The notes under the pieces are model-generated. The model saw nothing but the letters and a program-made list of their open reading frames with translations, made no database searches and was not told the DNA's origin. A program made the translations under genes and the position numbers. A stretch of DNA of 64,000 nucleotides from Pseudomonas sp. DC1.2 (lineage in GTDB: Bacteria > Pseudomonadota > Gammaproteobacteria > Pseudomonadales > Pseudomonadaceae). The DNA lies in the NCBI RefSeq assembly GCF_034351645.1, contig NZ_CP133782.1, positions 1,617,001 to 1,681,000 of the forward strand. Direction: 5' to 3'. The number at the start of each line of letters is the position of its first letter. Within the stretch, counting starts at the first letter, position 1. Shown one piece after another: positions 43,236-51,553 of the stretch.

Positions 43236-44222
43236 ATGAACCTGACTGAACCCCGCGAGCTGGCGCCATTGCTTGAAGCCTTTCTGTTGGCCTCGGGAAA
43301 ACCGCAATCCCTGGAACGCCTGTTCGAACTCTTCGAAGAAGGCGAACGGCCGGAGCCGCCGGTTTTCAAAAAAGCACTGACGATTCTCGCCAAATCCTGT
43401 GATGGCCGAGCCTTTGAACTAAAGGAAGTTGCCTCCGGGTATCGTCTGCAAATTCGCGAAAAGTTTTCGCCGTGGGTTGGGCGTTTGTGGGAAGAGCGCC
43501 CGCAACGTTACTCACGCGCCATGCTCGAAACCATTGCGCTGATTGCCTATCGTCAGCCGATCACCCGTGGCGAGATCGAAGATGTGCGGGGTGTGGCGGT
43601 CAATAGCCACATCGTCAAAACCTTGCTGGAGCGGGAATGGATCCGCATCGTCGGTTACCGTGATGTGCCCGGCAAACCGGCAATGTTCGCCACCACCAAA
43701 GCGTTTCTCGATCACTTCAACCTGAAAAACCTGGACGACCTGCCGCCACTCGCCGAGCTGCGGGAGATGGAACCTGACCCTGTGCTCGATTTCGATGACG
43801 CGCCGGTGCCTGCCAGCTTGCAGGAACTTGCCGACGCTAGCGCAGAGCCGGAAGAGCCCAAGGAAGAAACCAGTTTTCACACGTTGCTGCTGGAACTGGA
43901 CACCATGGAAGAGGGGATCAAGACCGACTTCGACGATTTGCTGCGTGATGGGGCGGTGACTGAGGCTGACGAGGGTGTCGAGCAACCTGAGGTTGAGCCT
44001 GAAATCGAAGTTGAACTTCAGGTCGAACCAGGCGCCGAAAGAGAGGACGAGCCGGAGCAAAAGCAGGAAGACGACGTGCTCGGCGTCGCCGAGGCGCGCG
44101 AGAAGCTGTTGGCCGCTGTCGCCGCGCTCGAACAGCCTAAGCCCGAACTCAGCGATGAAGAGGCCGAAGCGCTGGCCATTGCCGAAGCGATCGAAGCCGA
44201 GCGTCGCGAGTTCGAAGACTGA
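43236..44222 (+). CDS. scpB: Segregation and condensation protein B
   Basis: A 328-residue ScpB: two winged-helix domains over about residues 5-180 (LEAFLLASGKPQSLERLF, ETIALIAYRQPITRGEIEDVRGV, ITRVGYRDVPGKPAMFATT-type loop). The rest (about 185-328) is a low-complexity, highly acidic tail with Glu/Pro/Val runs, far longer than in typical 190-residue ScpB proteins. Such tails are variable in Pseudomonas ScpB and may be disordered. It follows scpA by 11 bp with its own start. Confidence 0.92.
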   Translation: MNLTEPRELAPLLEAFLLASGKPQSLERLFELFEEGERPEPPVFKKALTILAKSCDGRAFELKEVASGYRLQIREKFSPWVGRLWEERPQRYSRAMLETIALIAYRQPITRGEIEDVRGVAVNSHIVKTLLEREWIRIVGYRDVPGKPAMFATTKAFLDHFNLKNLDDLPPLAELREMEPDPVLDFDDAPVPASLQELADASAEPEEPKEETSFHTLLLELDTMEEGIKTDFDDLLRDGAVTEADEGVEQPEVEPEIEVELQVEPGAEREDEPEQKQEDDVLGVAEAREKLLAAVAALEQPKPELSDEEAEALAIAEAIEAERREFED

Positions 44223-44278
44223 CCCGCATCCGGTGGGCAATAAAGATCCCCAGTGGGAGCGCGCCCAAGGAATCTGCC

Positions 44279-44470
44279 ATGAGTTCAACCAAAGACCCCT
44301 GCATCAGCGTCTGTAAATTTACCGAGGATATTTGCATCGGCTGCGGACGCAGCAAGCGTGAGATCAAGGCCTGGAAGAAACTCGACAAGGCTGAAAAGCG
44401 CACAGTGCTGGCCGAAGCATCGCTGCGGTTGATCCGTCTCGGCGGCGCCGTTCGGCGCAAATCCAAATAA
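44279..44470 (+). CDS. DUF1289 small cysteine protein
   Basis: A 63-residue DUF1289 protein: DPCISVCKFTEDICIGCGRSKREIKAW in parts, with four cysteines (CxxxC and CxxC) suited to bind a metal or Fe-S cluster. Function unknown. It lies 56 bp after scpB. A ribosome binding site is weak (CCAAGGAA). Confidence 0.88.
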   Translation: MSSTKDPCISVCKFTEDICIGCGRSKREIKAWKKLDKAEKRTVLAEASLRLIRLGGAVRRKSK

Positions 44471-44613
44471 CCTTTCGTCTATCAACTAGTCTCTGATGCG
44501 CGAAGGCTCCCATGAGCGTATGATTCGCGACCCTTTGGCGATCTCTTCGCCCAAGAACCCAGCTTTCAACTCTTCAGGCCATGCCTGAACAGACCACACC
44601 GGGAGGTGCCCAG

Positions 44614-45882
44614 ATGAGTGTTAACGACCAGAAAGACGACCAGGAAATCGGCCCAGCAGGCGAAAAACTGCAGAAAGTCCTCGCCCGTATTGGCGTGGGC
44701 TCGCGCCGCGACGTAGAAGCCTGGATCAGCCACGGCCGCATCAAGGTCAACGGCAAAGACGCCACCCTTGGGCTGCGTGTCGACCTGCATGACGCCATCA
44801 CCATCGATGGCAAGGTGATCAAGCGCGAAGAAGCCGCCGAGTCGGTACGCCGCGTGATCATGTACAACAAGCCAGACGGTGAAATCTGCACCCGTGATGA
44901 CCCTGAGGGCCGTCCGACCGTGTTCGACAAGATGCCGCGTCCTAAAGAAGGTCGCTGGATTAACATCGGTCGTCTGGACATCAACACCACCGGTCTGCTG
45001 ATGTTCACCACCGACGGTGAGCTGGCTAACCGCCTGATGCACCCTTCCTACGAAATGGACCGTGAATACGCGGTCCGTGTGCGTGGTGAGGTGGACGACG
45101 AGATGATCGAGCGTCTAAAGGCAGGCGTCGTCCTTGAAGACGGGCCGGCCAAGTTCACCGACATTAAACAGGCACCCGGTGGTGAAGGTTTCAACCACTG
45201 GTATCACTGCGTAGTGATGGAAGGTCGCAACCGCGAAGTTCGTCGTCTGTGGGAATCCCAAGGGCTGGTGGTCAGCCGTTTGAAGCGCGTGCGTTTCGGC
45301 CCGGTATTCCTTAACTCCGATCTGCCGATGGGTCGCTGGCGCGAAATGAGCCAGTACGAAGTCGATATTCTGAGCGCTGAAGTCGGCCTGACTCCGGTGG
45401 CTATGCCGCAGATGAATGCCAAGAGCAAAGACAAGCTTGAGCGTATGCAGCGCAAATCGTCGCGCCCGGTGGGCAAGACCGAGCGCGTGCGTACCTTGCG
45501 TCCAGCCGCGGGTGCCCCCGCTGCCGGTCCACGTCCAGCACGTGAGCCGCAGATCGAAGGCGAGCGTCCGGCGCGCAAGCCAGCAGCCCCGCGTGCTGAT
45601 GGCGAGCGCGGTCCACGCACGCCGCGTCCGGCCAATGGCCGCACTGAACGTGGCGAAGGCCGTGGTGCGCCATCCGGTGGTCGTAGCGATCGCGGTGCTC
45701 CAGCGGGTCGCGGTACGCCAGTGGCCGATCGTCCGTCCGATTCCAAGCGTCCGTCAAAGCCTGCGCCGAAGAAACGTCCGGGTATCGTCCTGGTCGACCG
45801 TGATGCGCCATCGGGCAAACGCCGCGGTGCGCCGGCCGGTTCCGGCCAGCGTCCGGGCTTTGGTCGCCGCAAGCCTGAGTAA
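44614..45882 (+). CDS. rluB: 23S rRNA pseudouridine(2605) synthase RluB
   Basis: RluB converts U2605 of 23S rRNA to pseudouridine. The 422-residue product has an N-terminal S4 RNA-binding domain (LQKVLARIGVGSRRDVEAWI), then the RsuA/RluB catalytic domain with the GRLDINTTGLL motif carrying the active Asp, and WHSVVMEGRNREVRRLWE-type NREVRR. Residues beyond about 270 form a long Arg/Pro/Ala/Gly-rich tail that is probably disordered and RNA-binding. The ATG at 44614 is chosen since GGAGG lies 7 bp upstream; an ATG at 44581 is possible. A strong terminator follows. Confidence 0.93.
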   Translation: MSVNDQKDDQEIGPAGEKLQKVLARIGVGSRRDVEAWISHGRIKVNGKDATLGLRVDLHDAITIDGKVIKREEAAESVRRVIMYNKPDGEICTRDDPEGRPTVFDKMPRPKEGRWINIGRLDINTTGLLMFTTDGELANRLMHPSYEMDREYAVRVRGEVDDEMIERLKAGVVLEDGPAKFTDIKQAPGGEGFNHWYHCVVMEGRNREVRRLWESQGLVVSRLKRVRFGPVFLNSDLPMGRWREMSQYEVDILSAEVGLTPVAMPQMNAKSKDKLERMQRKSSRPVGKTERVRTLRPAAGAPAAGPRPAREPQIEGERPARKPAAPRADGERGPRTPRPANGRTERGEGRGAPSGGRSDRGAPAGRGTPVADRPSDSKRPSKPAPKKRPGIVLVDRDAPSGKRRGAPAGSGQRPGFGRRKPE

Positions 45883-45898
45883 TCGGTAAGCGTCGCCT

Positions 45899-45934
45899 AA
45901 AAAACGCCAACCCTCGGGTTGGCGTTTTTTTTTG
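45899..45934. terminator. Terminator between rluB and the M29-like gene
   Basis: AAAACGCCAACC-CTCG-GGTTGGCGTTTT with a long following T run (plus strand) and A run on the other side. It ends the rluB transcript and can terminate the convergent minus-strand gene. Confidence 0.92.
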
Positions 45935-45947
45935 GCTGGCTGATTGC

Positions 45948-46913
45948 CTAGAACACAAACCGGCCATCAAACACGGGCTCATCATCCAGAGCGAGGACGC
46001 CGCTGGAAAAGATCAGGTCCAGATGATGGCTGCCCTTGGCGCCGCCGCCCAGCCCCAAGTGCAATCCGCAATGGCGCTCCTCAAACCCAGCGTTGCGTGC
46101 GTACAGGCTCTTCACGCCCTCATTGGTGCCGATGCCCAACTCTTCGATGCGTCGATTGGACGGATTGGCATTCAAGTAGTTGTTGAAGTCATGCTCCAGT
46201 CCCGGCACGTCGGTGGCGATTTTGCAGACGGTCGAGTTCTCGATCCACAACTCCAGCGGCGACGCCAATACCCCGTATTTACGGGCAAAGGGAATGGTGC
46301 TGAGAAACGTCCCGATGAATTTCACCCGACCGTTAATCGCTTCGCTATGGGTCGCAATCTCACCAGGTGCTAAGTCAAAGTTGCCGACACCATTGATGTC
46401 GGTCCACTTCTTGATACTGCTCAACGGTGTTTCGAACCACGAACCATGGTCATCTTTGAAACTTAACGTAGTGGCCTTGGACATGCGCTGGATCAAGTGA
46501 CTGTTCAACCCGGCGATTCGTTGTGGGGTGACACTGAACGTGTCGTAGAAGTAATCGCCGTAATCCTTGAACAGCAGTGATTTTTTCCAGTGTTCTGCCA
46601 TCACGCCTTGCAGCGCGCGTACAAAGTCCGGGCCGTCTGGGCGTGGGTTGGGCAGGGTGGAGGAGTCGTAAAAGAAGATGTACAGATCGTTATCGACGAT
46701 TGCCTGAGCCAGTAGGGCCGTAGGCTCGAGGTCGAGGCGCATTGTGCTGAAGCTAAACCGTTGGCTGTCGCCGGCCTGTTCGGCGATGGCGCCGGTCAAT
46801 GCCTCGTAATCAGCGGTGTGGCCGAGCAAAACCTTGGCCTGGTTGATGCCGACAAGGGCAGGGTGGTGTTCGAGGTAGTAGAGGAAATGCGAAATGGCGC
46901 GATGCTTATCCAT
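45948..46913 (-). CDS. M29-aminopeptidase-like protein of a small peptide gene pair
   Basis: A 321-residue soluble protein, no signal peptide. The C-terminal half looks like M29 (AmpT/AmpS) metallopeptidases: the likely metal ligands are Glu185 (LAPGEIATHS), Glu258 (IEELGIGTN), His285 (HCGLHLGLG), His297 and Asp299 (SHHLDLIF). The N-terminal half is divergent, and the usual longer spacing before the last His/Asp is shortened, so substrate or even activity may differ. It has a very strong ribosome binding site (GGGAGGACTAC-ATG) and lies 68 bp after a 45-residue peptide gene, separated by a terminator hairpin. The family link is inferred by eye; the role is unknown, processing of the small peptide being one option. 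Confidence 0.6.
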   Translation of the reverse strand: MDKHRAISHFLYYLEHHPALVGINQAKVLLGHTADYEALTGAIAEQAGDSQRFSFSTMRLDLEPTALLAQAIVDNDLYIFFYDSSTLPNPRPDGPDFVRALQGVMAEHWKKSLLFKDYGDYFYDTFSVTPQRIAGLNSHLIQRMSKATTLSFKDDHGSWFETPLSSIKKWTDINGVGNFDLAPGEIATHSEAINGRVKFIGTFLSTIPFARKYGVLASPLELWIENSTVCKIATDVPGLEHDFNNYLNANPSNRRIEELGIGTNEGVKSLYARNAGFEERHCGLHLGLGGGAKGSHHLDLIFSSGVLALDDEPVFDGRFVF

Positions 46914-46934
46914 GTAGTCCTCCCTGACAAACCG

Positions 46935-46972
46935 AGAAAAAGGCAGGTACGGCCGGCCGGGTCGTACCTGCC
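46935..46972 (-). terminator. Terminator/attenuator between peptide gene and M29-like gene
   Basis: On the minus strand GGCAGGTACG and CGTACCTGCC form a perfect 10-bp stem around an 11-nt loop, followed directly by TTTTT. It starts 9 bp after the peptide stop codon and sits before the strong ribosome binding site of the next gene, so it should give excess peptide transcript and partial read-through to the enzyme. Confidence 0.85.
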
Positions 46973-46980
46973 AAGGTGTC

Positions 46981-47118
46981 TTACAAAGGCCACATCGCCG
47001 TGCCGAACGGAACAACCGCGTCGGCTTGCATCATTTCAACGGCGGCTTCATGGGTCGGTGCTTCAAACCATTCGTCCAGTTGCAGTTCAGTTTCCAAGTC
47101 TTTGTCCAGTGCTTGCAT
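46981..47118 (-). CDS. 45-residue peptide, candidate precursor peptide
   Basis: A small gene with a strong AGGAG eight bases before its ATG. The product starts MQALDKDLETELQLDEWFEAP (read in two parts) with an acidic helix-forming first half and ends with a hydrophobic, aromatic tail VVPFGTAMWPL. It has no cysteine and no signal peptide. This acidic-leader/hydrophobic-core layout, the following terminator and the next peptidase-like gene resemble RiPP precursor units, but no known RiPP class is matched. Alternatives are a toxin, a small regulator or a substrate of the peptidase. The reading frame was verified codon by codon. Confidence 0.6.
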   Translation of the reverse strand: MQALDKDLETELQLDEWFEAPTHEAAVEMMQADAVVPFGTAMWPL

Positions 47119-47400
47119 GGTGAATCTCCTAGATGACTTTTGAGTAAGAACAACTTGCCGGTCGATGCGCTCGGCAAGTCGCTCAAAACCTAGTTCAACG
47201 ATTTTAAAATTGCAAAATAATATTTAAATAATATTTATTTGAACTTTTTGTTCTGTTTTTGGTTGAGGTTTTTTTTAATTAAAAACAAAAACTAACTCGA
47301 TCCTTACTGTTGGAAATTTTCTACCGTCAATTTACAGTCAGAAGTAATTGCTATCTGACCTGGAAATTTTACGTTACGCCTTGTAAAGAAATAATGACGA
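47119..47400. other. AT-rich upstream region of the peptide gene
   Basis: This stretch is far richer in A/T than the rest of the window, with many TpA and A/T runs (for example TATTTAAATAATATTTATTT). It has a hairpin in the peptide leader (CTTGCCG/CGGCAAG, 47154-47178) and a 10-base direct repeat TGGAAATTTT at 47311 and 47361, exactly 50 bp apart. No gene is supported in it. It may be a promoter region silenced by MvaT-type (H-NS-like) proteins and a sign of acquired DNA. From 47401 to 47574 nothing clear is visible. Confidence 0.5.
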
Positions 47401-47574
47401 AAATGCTGCGCAAAGCCTCTGCGATGATCGTGGCGTCGGGGTTGTAAGGAAAACCTTCCGTGCCTCTGCTGGTCCACGTCTGCGCAGGGCTCTGGAGGAC
47501 TTGTTTCAGAAGTGTTTGCGGGGTGAGATGCGGCCTATGCCTGCCGTGCAGGCGCATAACAACAAGGAGGCGCA

Positions 47575-47721
47575 ATGAACGCCGTGATTGATCTGCATTC
47601 CTCTCGGTGGGGCGACTTTATCGCCATCACTGTCGATGACCCGCAACGGTCTGACTCCATTTTTGCAGCCGCCCGAGCCTCTCGGGGTGGACACAAGCAA
47701 TCCCGGCAACCAACACGCTGA
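47575..47721 (+). CDS. Possible small protein, 48 aa
   Basis: An open frame with a strong AAGGAGG five bases before the ATG. It starts MNAVIDLHSSRWGDFIAITVDD, a plausible coding segment, and then changes to a basic, Arg/Ser/Gly-rich end that looks less protein-like. It could be a real small gene, a remnant with a frameshifted 3' part, or a leader ORF upstream of aroP. I do not recognise it. Confidence 0.3.
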   Translation: MNAVIDLHSSRWGDFIAITVDDPQRSDSIFAAARASRGGHKQSRQPTR

Positions 47722-47732
47722 CCTGGCGGTGT

Positions 47733-47761
47733 CTGGCAGCAGGGGATTAGCGGTGTACAAT
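47733..47761 (+). promoter_or_regulatory. Likely promoter of the aroP leader transcript
   Basis: CTGGCA (47733-47738) and TACAAT (47756-47761) are spaced by 17 bp. Transcription from here would give a leader of about 235 nt before aroP, holding the small Trp-containing ORF. Confidence 0.45.
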
Positions 47762-47880
47762 GCGCCGCGTTTTAACGGTGACCTCCTGCGCAAGATCAAG
47801 GCTATCCGTCTTGTTCACTCCGCCGCGCCATAAGCGCGTCGGGTTCGATTTCGTCACAGATAAAAACAAACAGGTGACGC

Positions 47881-47943
47881 ATGACCGTTGTAAATACGCT
47901 GAACTCCTGGTGCTTGCGCTGGGGTTTGATCGGCGCTGCTTGA
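47881..47943 (+). CDS. Trp-containing leader peptide upstream of aroP (20 aa)
   Basis: A 20-codon ORF, MTVVNTLNSWCLRWGLIGAA, with AGGTGA before its ATG and a TGA stop 60 bp before aroP. It contains two Trp codons (positions 10 and 14), high for so short a peptide. Its last codons pair with the sequence just behind it: GCTGCTTG with CAAGCAGC (perfect 8 bp) or, alternatively, GCTGC with GCAGC. No U-run follows, so any control would be by Rho access or start-site masking, as known for TnaC. The upstream AAAAACAA could be an Hfq/Crc (AAnAAnAA) site. Function is inferred from context. Confidence 0.5.
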   Translation: MTVVNTLNSWCLRWGLIGAA

Positions 47944-48003
47944 AATTGCAGCCAAGCAGCAACGTCTACTGAATATCATCAAACCTTGCGTGAGACCCTT
48001 TTC

Positions 48004-49425
48004 ATGAGTGGACAAAACTCGCATTCAGGCGAGCTGAAACGCGGCCTGAAAAATCGCCACATTCAACTGATCGCCTTGGGCGGCGCAATCGGAACCGGGT
48101 TGTTTCTCGGCTCGGCCGGGGTATTAAAATCTGCCGGTCCTTCGATGATTCTCGGCTACGCCATCTGCGGCGTTATCGCCTTCATGATCATGCGTCAGCT
48201 CGGTGAAATGATCGTTGAAGAGCCGGTGGCCGGTTCTTTCAGTCACTTTGCGCACAAATATTGGGGCGGTTTCGCTGGCTTCCTGTCAGGTTGGAACTGC
48301 TGGATTTTGTACATTCTGGTGGGCATGTCCGAGCTGACCGCTGTCGGTAAATACATCCACTACTGGGCGCCGGATATCCCGACCTGGGTGTCTGCCGCCG
48401 GATTCTTCGTACTGATCAACCTGATCAACCTGGCCAACGTCAAAGTTTTCGGTGAAGCGGAGTTCTGGTTCGCGATCATCAAGGTCGTGGCCATCGTCGG
48501 GATGATTGCTTTGGGCAGTTACCTGCTGGTCAGCGGTAACGGCGGGCCGCAGGCTTCGGTGAGCAACCTGTGGGCTCACGGCGGCTTCTTTCCCAATGGC
48601 GTCAGCGGTTTGGTGATGGCCATGGCGATCATCATGTTTTCCTTTGGTGGCCTGGAAATGCTCGGTTTCACCGCAGCAGAAGCCGATCAACCGAAAACCG
48701 TGATCCCGAAAGCGATTAACCAGGTGATTTACCGGATTTTGATTTTCTATATCGGTGCCTTGGTGGTTCTGCTGTCACTTACCCCGTGGGACAGCCTGCT
48801 GGTGAGCCTGAACGCGTCTGGCGATGCGTATAGCGGCAGTCCTTTCGTTCAGGTGTTCTCGATGCTGGGTAGCAGCACGGCAGCGCATATTCTCAACTTT
48901 GTGGTCCTGACGGCAGCGCTGTCGGTGTACAACAGCGGCACTTACTGCAACAGCCGGATGTTGCTGGGAATGGCCGAGCAGGGCGATGCGCCGAAAGCGT
49001 TGTCGAAGATCGACAAGCGTGGCGTGCCGGTGCGCGCCATCCTTGCTTCGGCCGCGGTGACGCTGATCGCCGTGGTGCTGAACTACCTGATTCCGCAACA
49101 CGCGCTCGAATTGTTGATGTCGCTGGTGGTCGCCACCCTGGTAATCAACTGGGCGATGATCAGTTACTCGCACTTCAAGTTTCGTCAGCACATGAACAAG
49201 ACTCACCAGACGCCGCTGTTCAAGGCCCTTTGGTACCCGTATGGGAACTACATCTGTCTGGCGTTCGTGGTGTTCATTCTGTGCGTGATGTTGCTGATTC
49301 CGGGGATCAAGATCTCGGTGTATGCGATTCCGGTATGGCTCGCATTCATGTGGGTCTGCTACGGGATCAAGAACAAGCGCCGTGAGCGTCATGCTCTGCA
49401 GGTTGCGGGTTCCGTGGCCAAGTAA
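48004..49425 (+). CDS. aroP: Aromatic amino acid permease AroP
   Basis: A 473-residue amino acid-polyamine-organocation transporter with 12 membrane helices, very similar to E. coli Aro[32 protein letters not shown] in parts, [50 protein letters not shown] and [14 protein letters not shown]. It imports Phe, Tyr and Trp with protons. The ATG at 48004 gives the family start; a TTG 6 codons earlier is rejected. Its leader contains the small Trp ORF, and the Phe catabolic phh operon lies 2.5 kb away. A terminator follows. Confidence 0.88.
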   Translation: MSGQNSHSGELKRGLKNRHIQLIALGGAIGTGLFLGSAGVLKSAGPSMILGYAICGVIAFMIMRQLGEMIVEEPVAGSFSHFAHKYWGGFAGFLSGWNCWILYILVGMSELTAVGKYIHYWAPDIPTWVSAAGFFVLINLINLANVKVFGEAEFWFAIIKVVAIVGMIALGSYLLVSGNGGPQASVSNLWAHGGFFPNGVSGLVMAMAIIMFSFGGLEMLGFTAAEADQPKTVIPKAINQVIYRILIFYIGALVVLLSLTPWDSLLVSLNASGDAYSGSPFVQVFSMLGSSTAAHILNFVVLTAALSVYNSGTYCNSRMLLGMAEQGDAPKALSKIDKRGVPVRAILASAAVTLIAVVLNYLIPQHALELLMSLVVATLVINWAMISYSHFKFRQHMNKTHQTPLFKALWYPYGNYICLAFVVFILCVMLLIPGIKISVYAIPVWLAFMWVCYGIKNKRRERHALQVAGSVAK

Positions 49426-49437
49426 GGACTCATCGCA

Positions 49438-49476
49438 CAAACAAACAACCCGGCCATGTGCCGGGTTGTTTGTTTT
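49438..49476 (+). terminator. Terminator of aroP
   Basis: AAACAAACAACCCGG-CCATGTG-CCGGGTTGTTTGTTT, a perfect 15-bp stem with T-rich 3' side, starts 13 bp after the aroP stop codon. Confidence 0.92.
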
Positions 49477-49567
49477 CAGGGGAGCAGTCAATCGCGCTCC
49501 CGCCTTGGGCCGCATTCATTCGTTCTATTCGCGGTATCCTGAGCGCCCTCAACACGGACGCTTTTCC

Positions 49568-49981
49568 ATGCTGGTGATATCCAACAATGTGCATCTGCCG
49601 GATGCCGAAATTGAATTGACGGCCATTCGCGCTCAGGGCGCAGGTGGGCAGAACGTCAACAAGGTTTCCAGCGCCATGCACCTGCGCTTTGACATTCCGG
49701 CGTCGTCCTTGCCCGAGTTCTACAAGGAGCGGCTGCTGGCGCTGCGTGACAGTCGCATCACCAGCGAAGGCGTGTTGATTATCAAGGCCCAGCAGTACCG
49801 CACGCAGGAAGCCAACCGTGCCGATGCACTTGAGCGTTTGGTCGAGTTGATCCTCAGCGCCACCAAAGTGGAAAAAAAGCGTCGCCCGACCAAGCCGACC
49901 CTCGGTTCGAAGAAGCGTCGGCTGGAGTCCAAGACCAAGCGCGGCAGCATCAAGGCCGGGCGCGGCAAGGTGGATTTTTAG
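49568..49981 (+). CDS. arfB: Alternative ribosome-rescue factor ArfB (YaeJ)
   Basis: A 137-residue peptidyl-tRNA hydrolase that frees ribosomes stalled without a stop codon. The catalytic GGQ is at residues 26-28 in [11 protein letters not shown], and the basic C-terminal tail ([26 protein letters not shown], in parts) enters the empty mRNA channel, as in E. coli ArfB (140 residues). The start at 49568 matches the family; the open frame extends upstream into aroP. Its stop overlaps the convergent MFS gene by 4 bp. Confidence 0.95.
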   Translation: MLVISNNVHLPDAEIELTAIRAQGAGGQNVNKVSSAMHLRFDIPASSLPEFYKERLLALRDSRITSEGVLIIKAQQYRTQEANRADALERLVELILSATKVEKKRRPTKPTLGSKKRRLESKTKRGSIKAGRGKVDF

Positions 49982-51177
49982 CGAGCTGCTCTTTCTTCGC
50001 GATACTTCGGCGCTTGCCGGTACAAGTAAATGCTCAGCGCCAAACCGCTCAGAGCAGCGAGGGCAGCAAACAAAAAGATCGAAGCAAAACCAAATCCTGC
50101 CGCAATCGCACCGGCCAGTGGCCCGGTAATCCCCAGCGACAAATCGATAAACAGTGAATAAGCCCCTACCGCTGCACCTCGGCTGGAGGCCGGGACGAGG
50201 TTGACCGCTTCCACGCCCAGCGCCGGGAATACCAGCGAAAAGCCAAAACCGCTCAGCGCCGCGCCGGCCAACGCCCAATGAGCATCCGGCGCCAGCCACA
50301 GCAGTAAAAGCCCCAGCGTTTCCACCGACAGGCACGCAATCGCTACGCGAAAGCCGCCGAGGCGGTTGATCAGATTGCCGAACAGCAGTCGCGCACCAAT
50401 GAAGCTGGCGCCGAACAGGCTCAAGCACAGCACTGCGTTTGACCAATGTTGCGTGGCGTAATACAGGGTGATGAAGGTGGCGATGGTGCCAAAGCCAATC
50501 GAGCCCAGTGCTAAACCACAACCGTGTGGCAGTACCCGGCCCAACACATGCATGAACGGCAAGCGTTCACCGACGACAACTGGAGCCGCCGTTTTTGGCC
50601 AGGCCAGCGCCAGGCCCAGCACGGCCAGCAGCACGATGCTGACGCCCATGCTCCATAAGCCTAATTGGTTGACCAGCAGCACGCCGAGCGGGGCGCCGAT
50701 GGCGATGGCGCCGTAGCTGGCGATGCCGTTCCAGGAGATTACCTTGGCGGTGTTCGCCGCACCGACGCGGCCAATGCCCCAGCCAATTGAGCCTGAGCCC
50801 ACCAGGCTTTCGGCGCTGCCAAGCACCAGTCGACCGATCAGCAGGCTGATCAGACTGAGCATTGGCAGGCTTTGGGTCCAGGCTGAAATCAGCATGAATA
50901 TGCCGCTCAAGCCGCATCCGGCAAGGCCATACATGACCGCCAGTTTGCTGCCCTTGTTGTCGATGATCCGGCCCGCGTAAGGCCTGCTGAGTAAAGTGGC
51001 GAGGTATTGCACGCTGATCACCAGGCCGGCGATGACGGCGCCGAAACCCAGGTCGCTATGGACGTAGCCGGGCAACACGGCCAGCGGAATGCCGATATTC
51101 AAGTAGCCGATGAAGGTGAACAGGACGATGGAAACGACTTGCAGCGTGACCGCCAGGGGGCGCTGGGTTTCAGGCAT
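49978..51177 (-). CDS. MFS transporter (YfcJ/YhhS-type)
   Basis: A 399-residue major-facilitator permease with 12 membrane helices, MFS motif A-like loop [15 protein letters not shown] between helices 2 and 3, and [21 protein letters not shown] in the second half. It resembles the YfcJ/YhhS group of E. coli efflux-type transporters; substrate unknown. It is monocistronic and convergent with arfB (4-bp overlap). Confidence 0.88.
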   Translation of the reverse strand: MPETQRPLAVTLQVVSIVLFTFIGYLNIGIPLAVLPGYVHSDLGFGAVIAGLVISVQYLATLLSRPYAGRIIDNKGSKLAVMYGLAGCGLSGIFMLISAWTQSLPMLSLISLLIGRLVLGSAESLVGSGSIGWGIGRVGAANTAKVISWNGIASYGAIAIGAPLGVLLVNQLGLWSMGVSIVLLAVLGLALAWPKTAAPVVVGERLPFMHVLGRVLPHGCGLALGSIGFGTIATFITLYYATQHWSNAVLCLSLFGASFIGARLLFGNLINRLGGFRVAIACLSVETLGLLLLWLAPDAHWALAGAALSGFGFSLVFPALGVEAVNLVPASSRGAAVGAYSLFIDLSLGITGPLAGAIAAGFGFASIFLFAALAALSGLALSIYLYRQAPKYREERAAR

Positions 51178-51282
51178 GGGTAAAAGTCCACGGGCAGCAG
51201 GATAGGTAGGCTGCTCATGATAGCGGCGCGGGCGACTGCGGGTCGTGTGAAAAGTAAAACTATTTGCGGGGCTAGGGTGGAT

Positions 51283-51477
51283 TCAGGGCTTGGCGGGAGC
51301 AACCAATTGCGTGGTTACGAGGGCGGCGAGGGCGTTTTCTTTGCTGCCGAAGCGCGTGAGCAATGCGGCCTGTTTTTCGGGGGAGAGGCGATTCCAGATC
51401 TCGATCATCTTCTCGGCAGTGCCGATCAGAACACTGGTCTGAGCTTGGCTAAAAGTAGGGCTGAAGTCGTCGGTCAT
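51283..51477 (-). CDS. Small hypothetical protein, 64 aa
   Basis: A 64-residue cytoplasmic protein starting MTDDFSPTFSQAQTSVLIG and containing KMIEIWNRLSPEKQAALLTRFGS, mostly helical and amphipathic. A weak GAG precedes the ATG by 10 bases. I do not recognise a family. It is downstream of another tiny gene on the same strand. Coding is likely from the composition and from the clean frame. Confidence 0.6.
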   Translation of the reverse strand: MTDDFSPTFSQAQTSVLIGTAEKMIEIWNRLSPEKQAALLTRFGSKENALAALVTTQLVAPAKP

Positions 51478-51553
51478 GGGGTAAAGCTCACGTTTCAGGC
51501 AGTGTGGAAAGCGCATGTTAGCGCTTTCCACACGGTCTGGCATCGCGGGTGTT

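Noticed and set aside
46981..47118. PqqA-like or lasso-type precursor peptide
   Set aside because: The peptide lacks the Glu/Tyr pair of PqqA, and no PqqB-E, cyclase or protease genes of known classes are adjacent.
47369..47799. Minus-strand open frames of 68 and 97 codons between the peptide gene and aroP
   Set aside because: They overlap each other and the plus-strand small ORF, lack clear ribosome binding sites and have no recognisable protein features.
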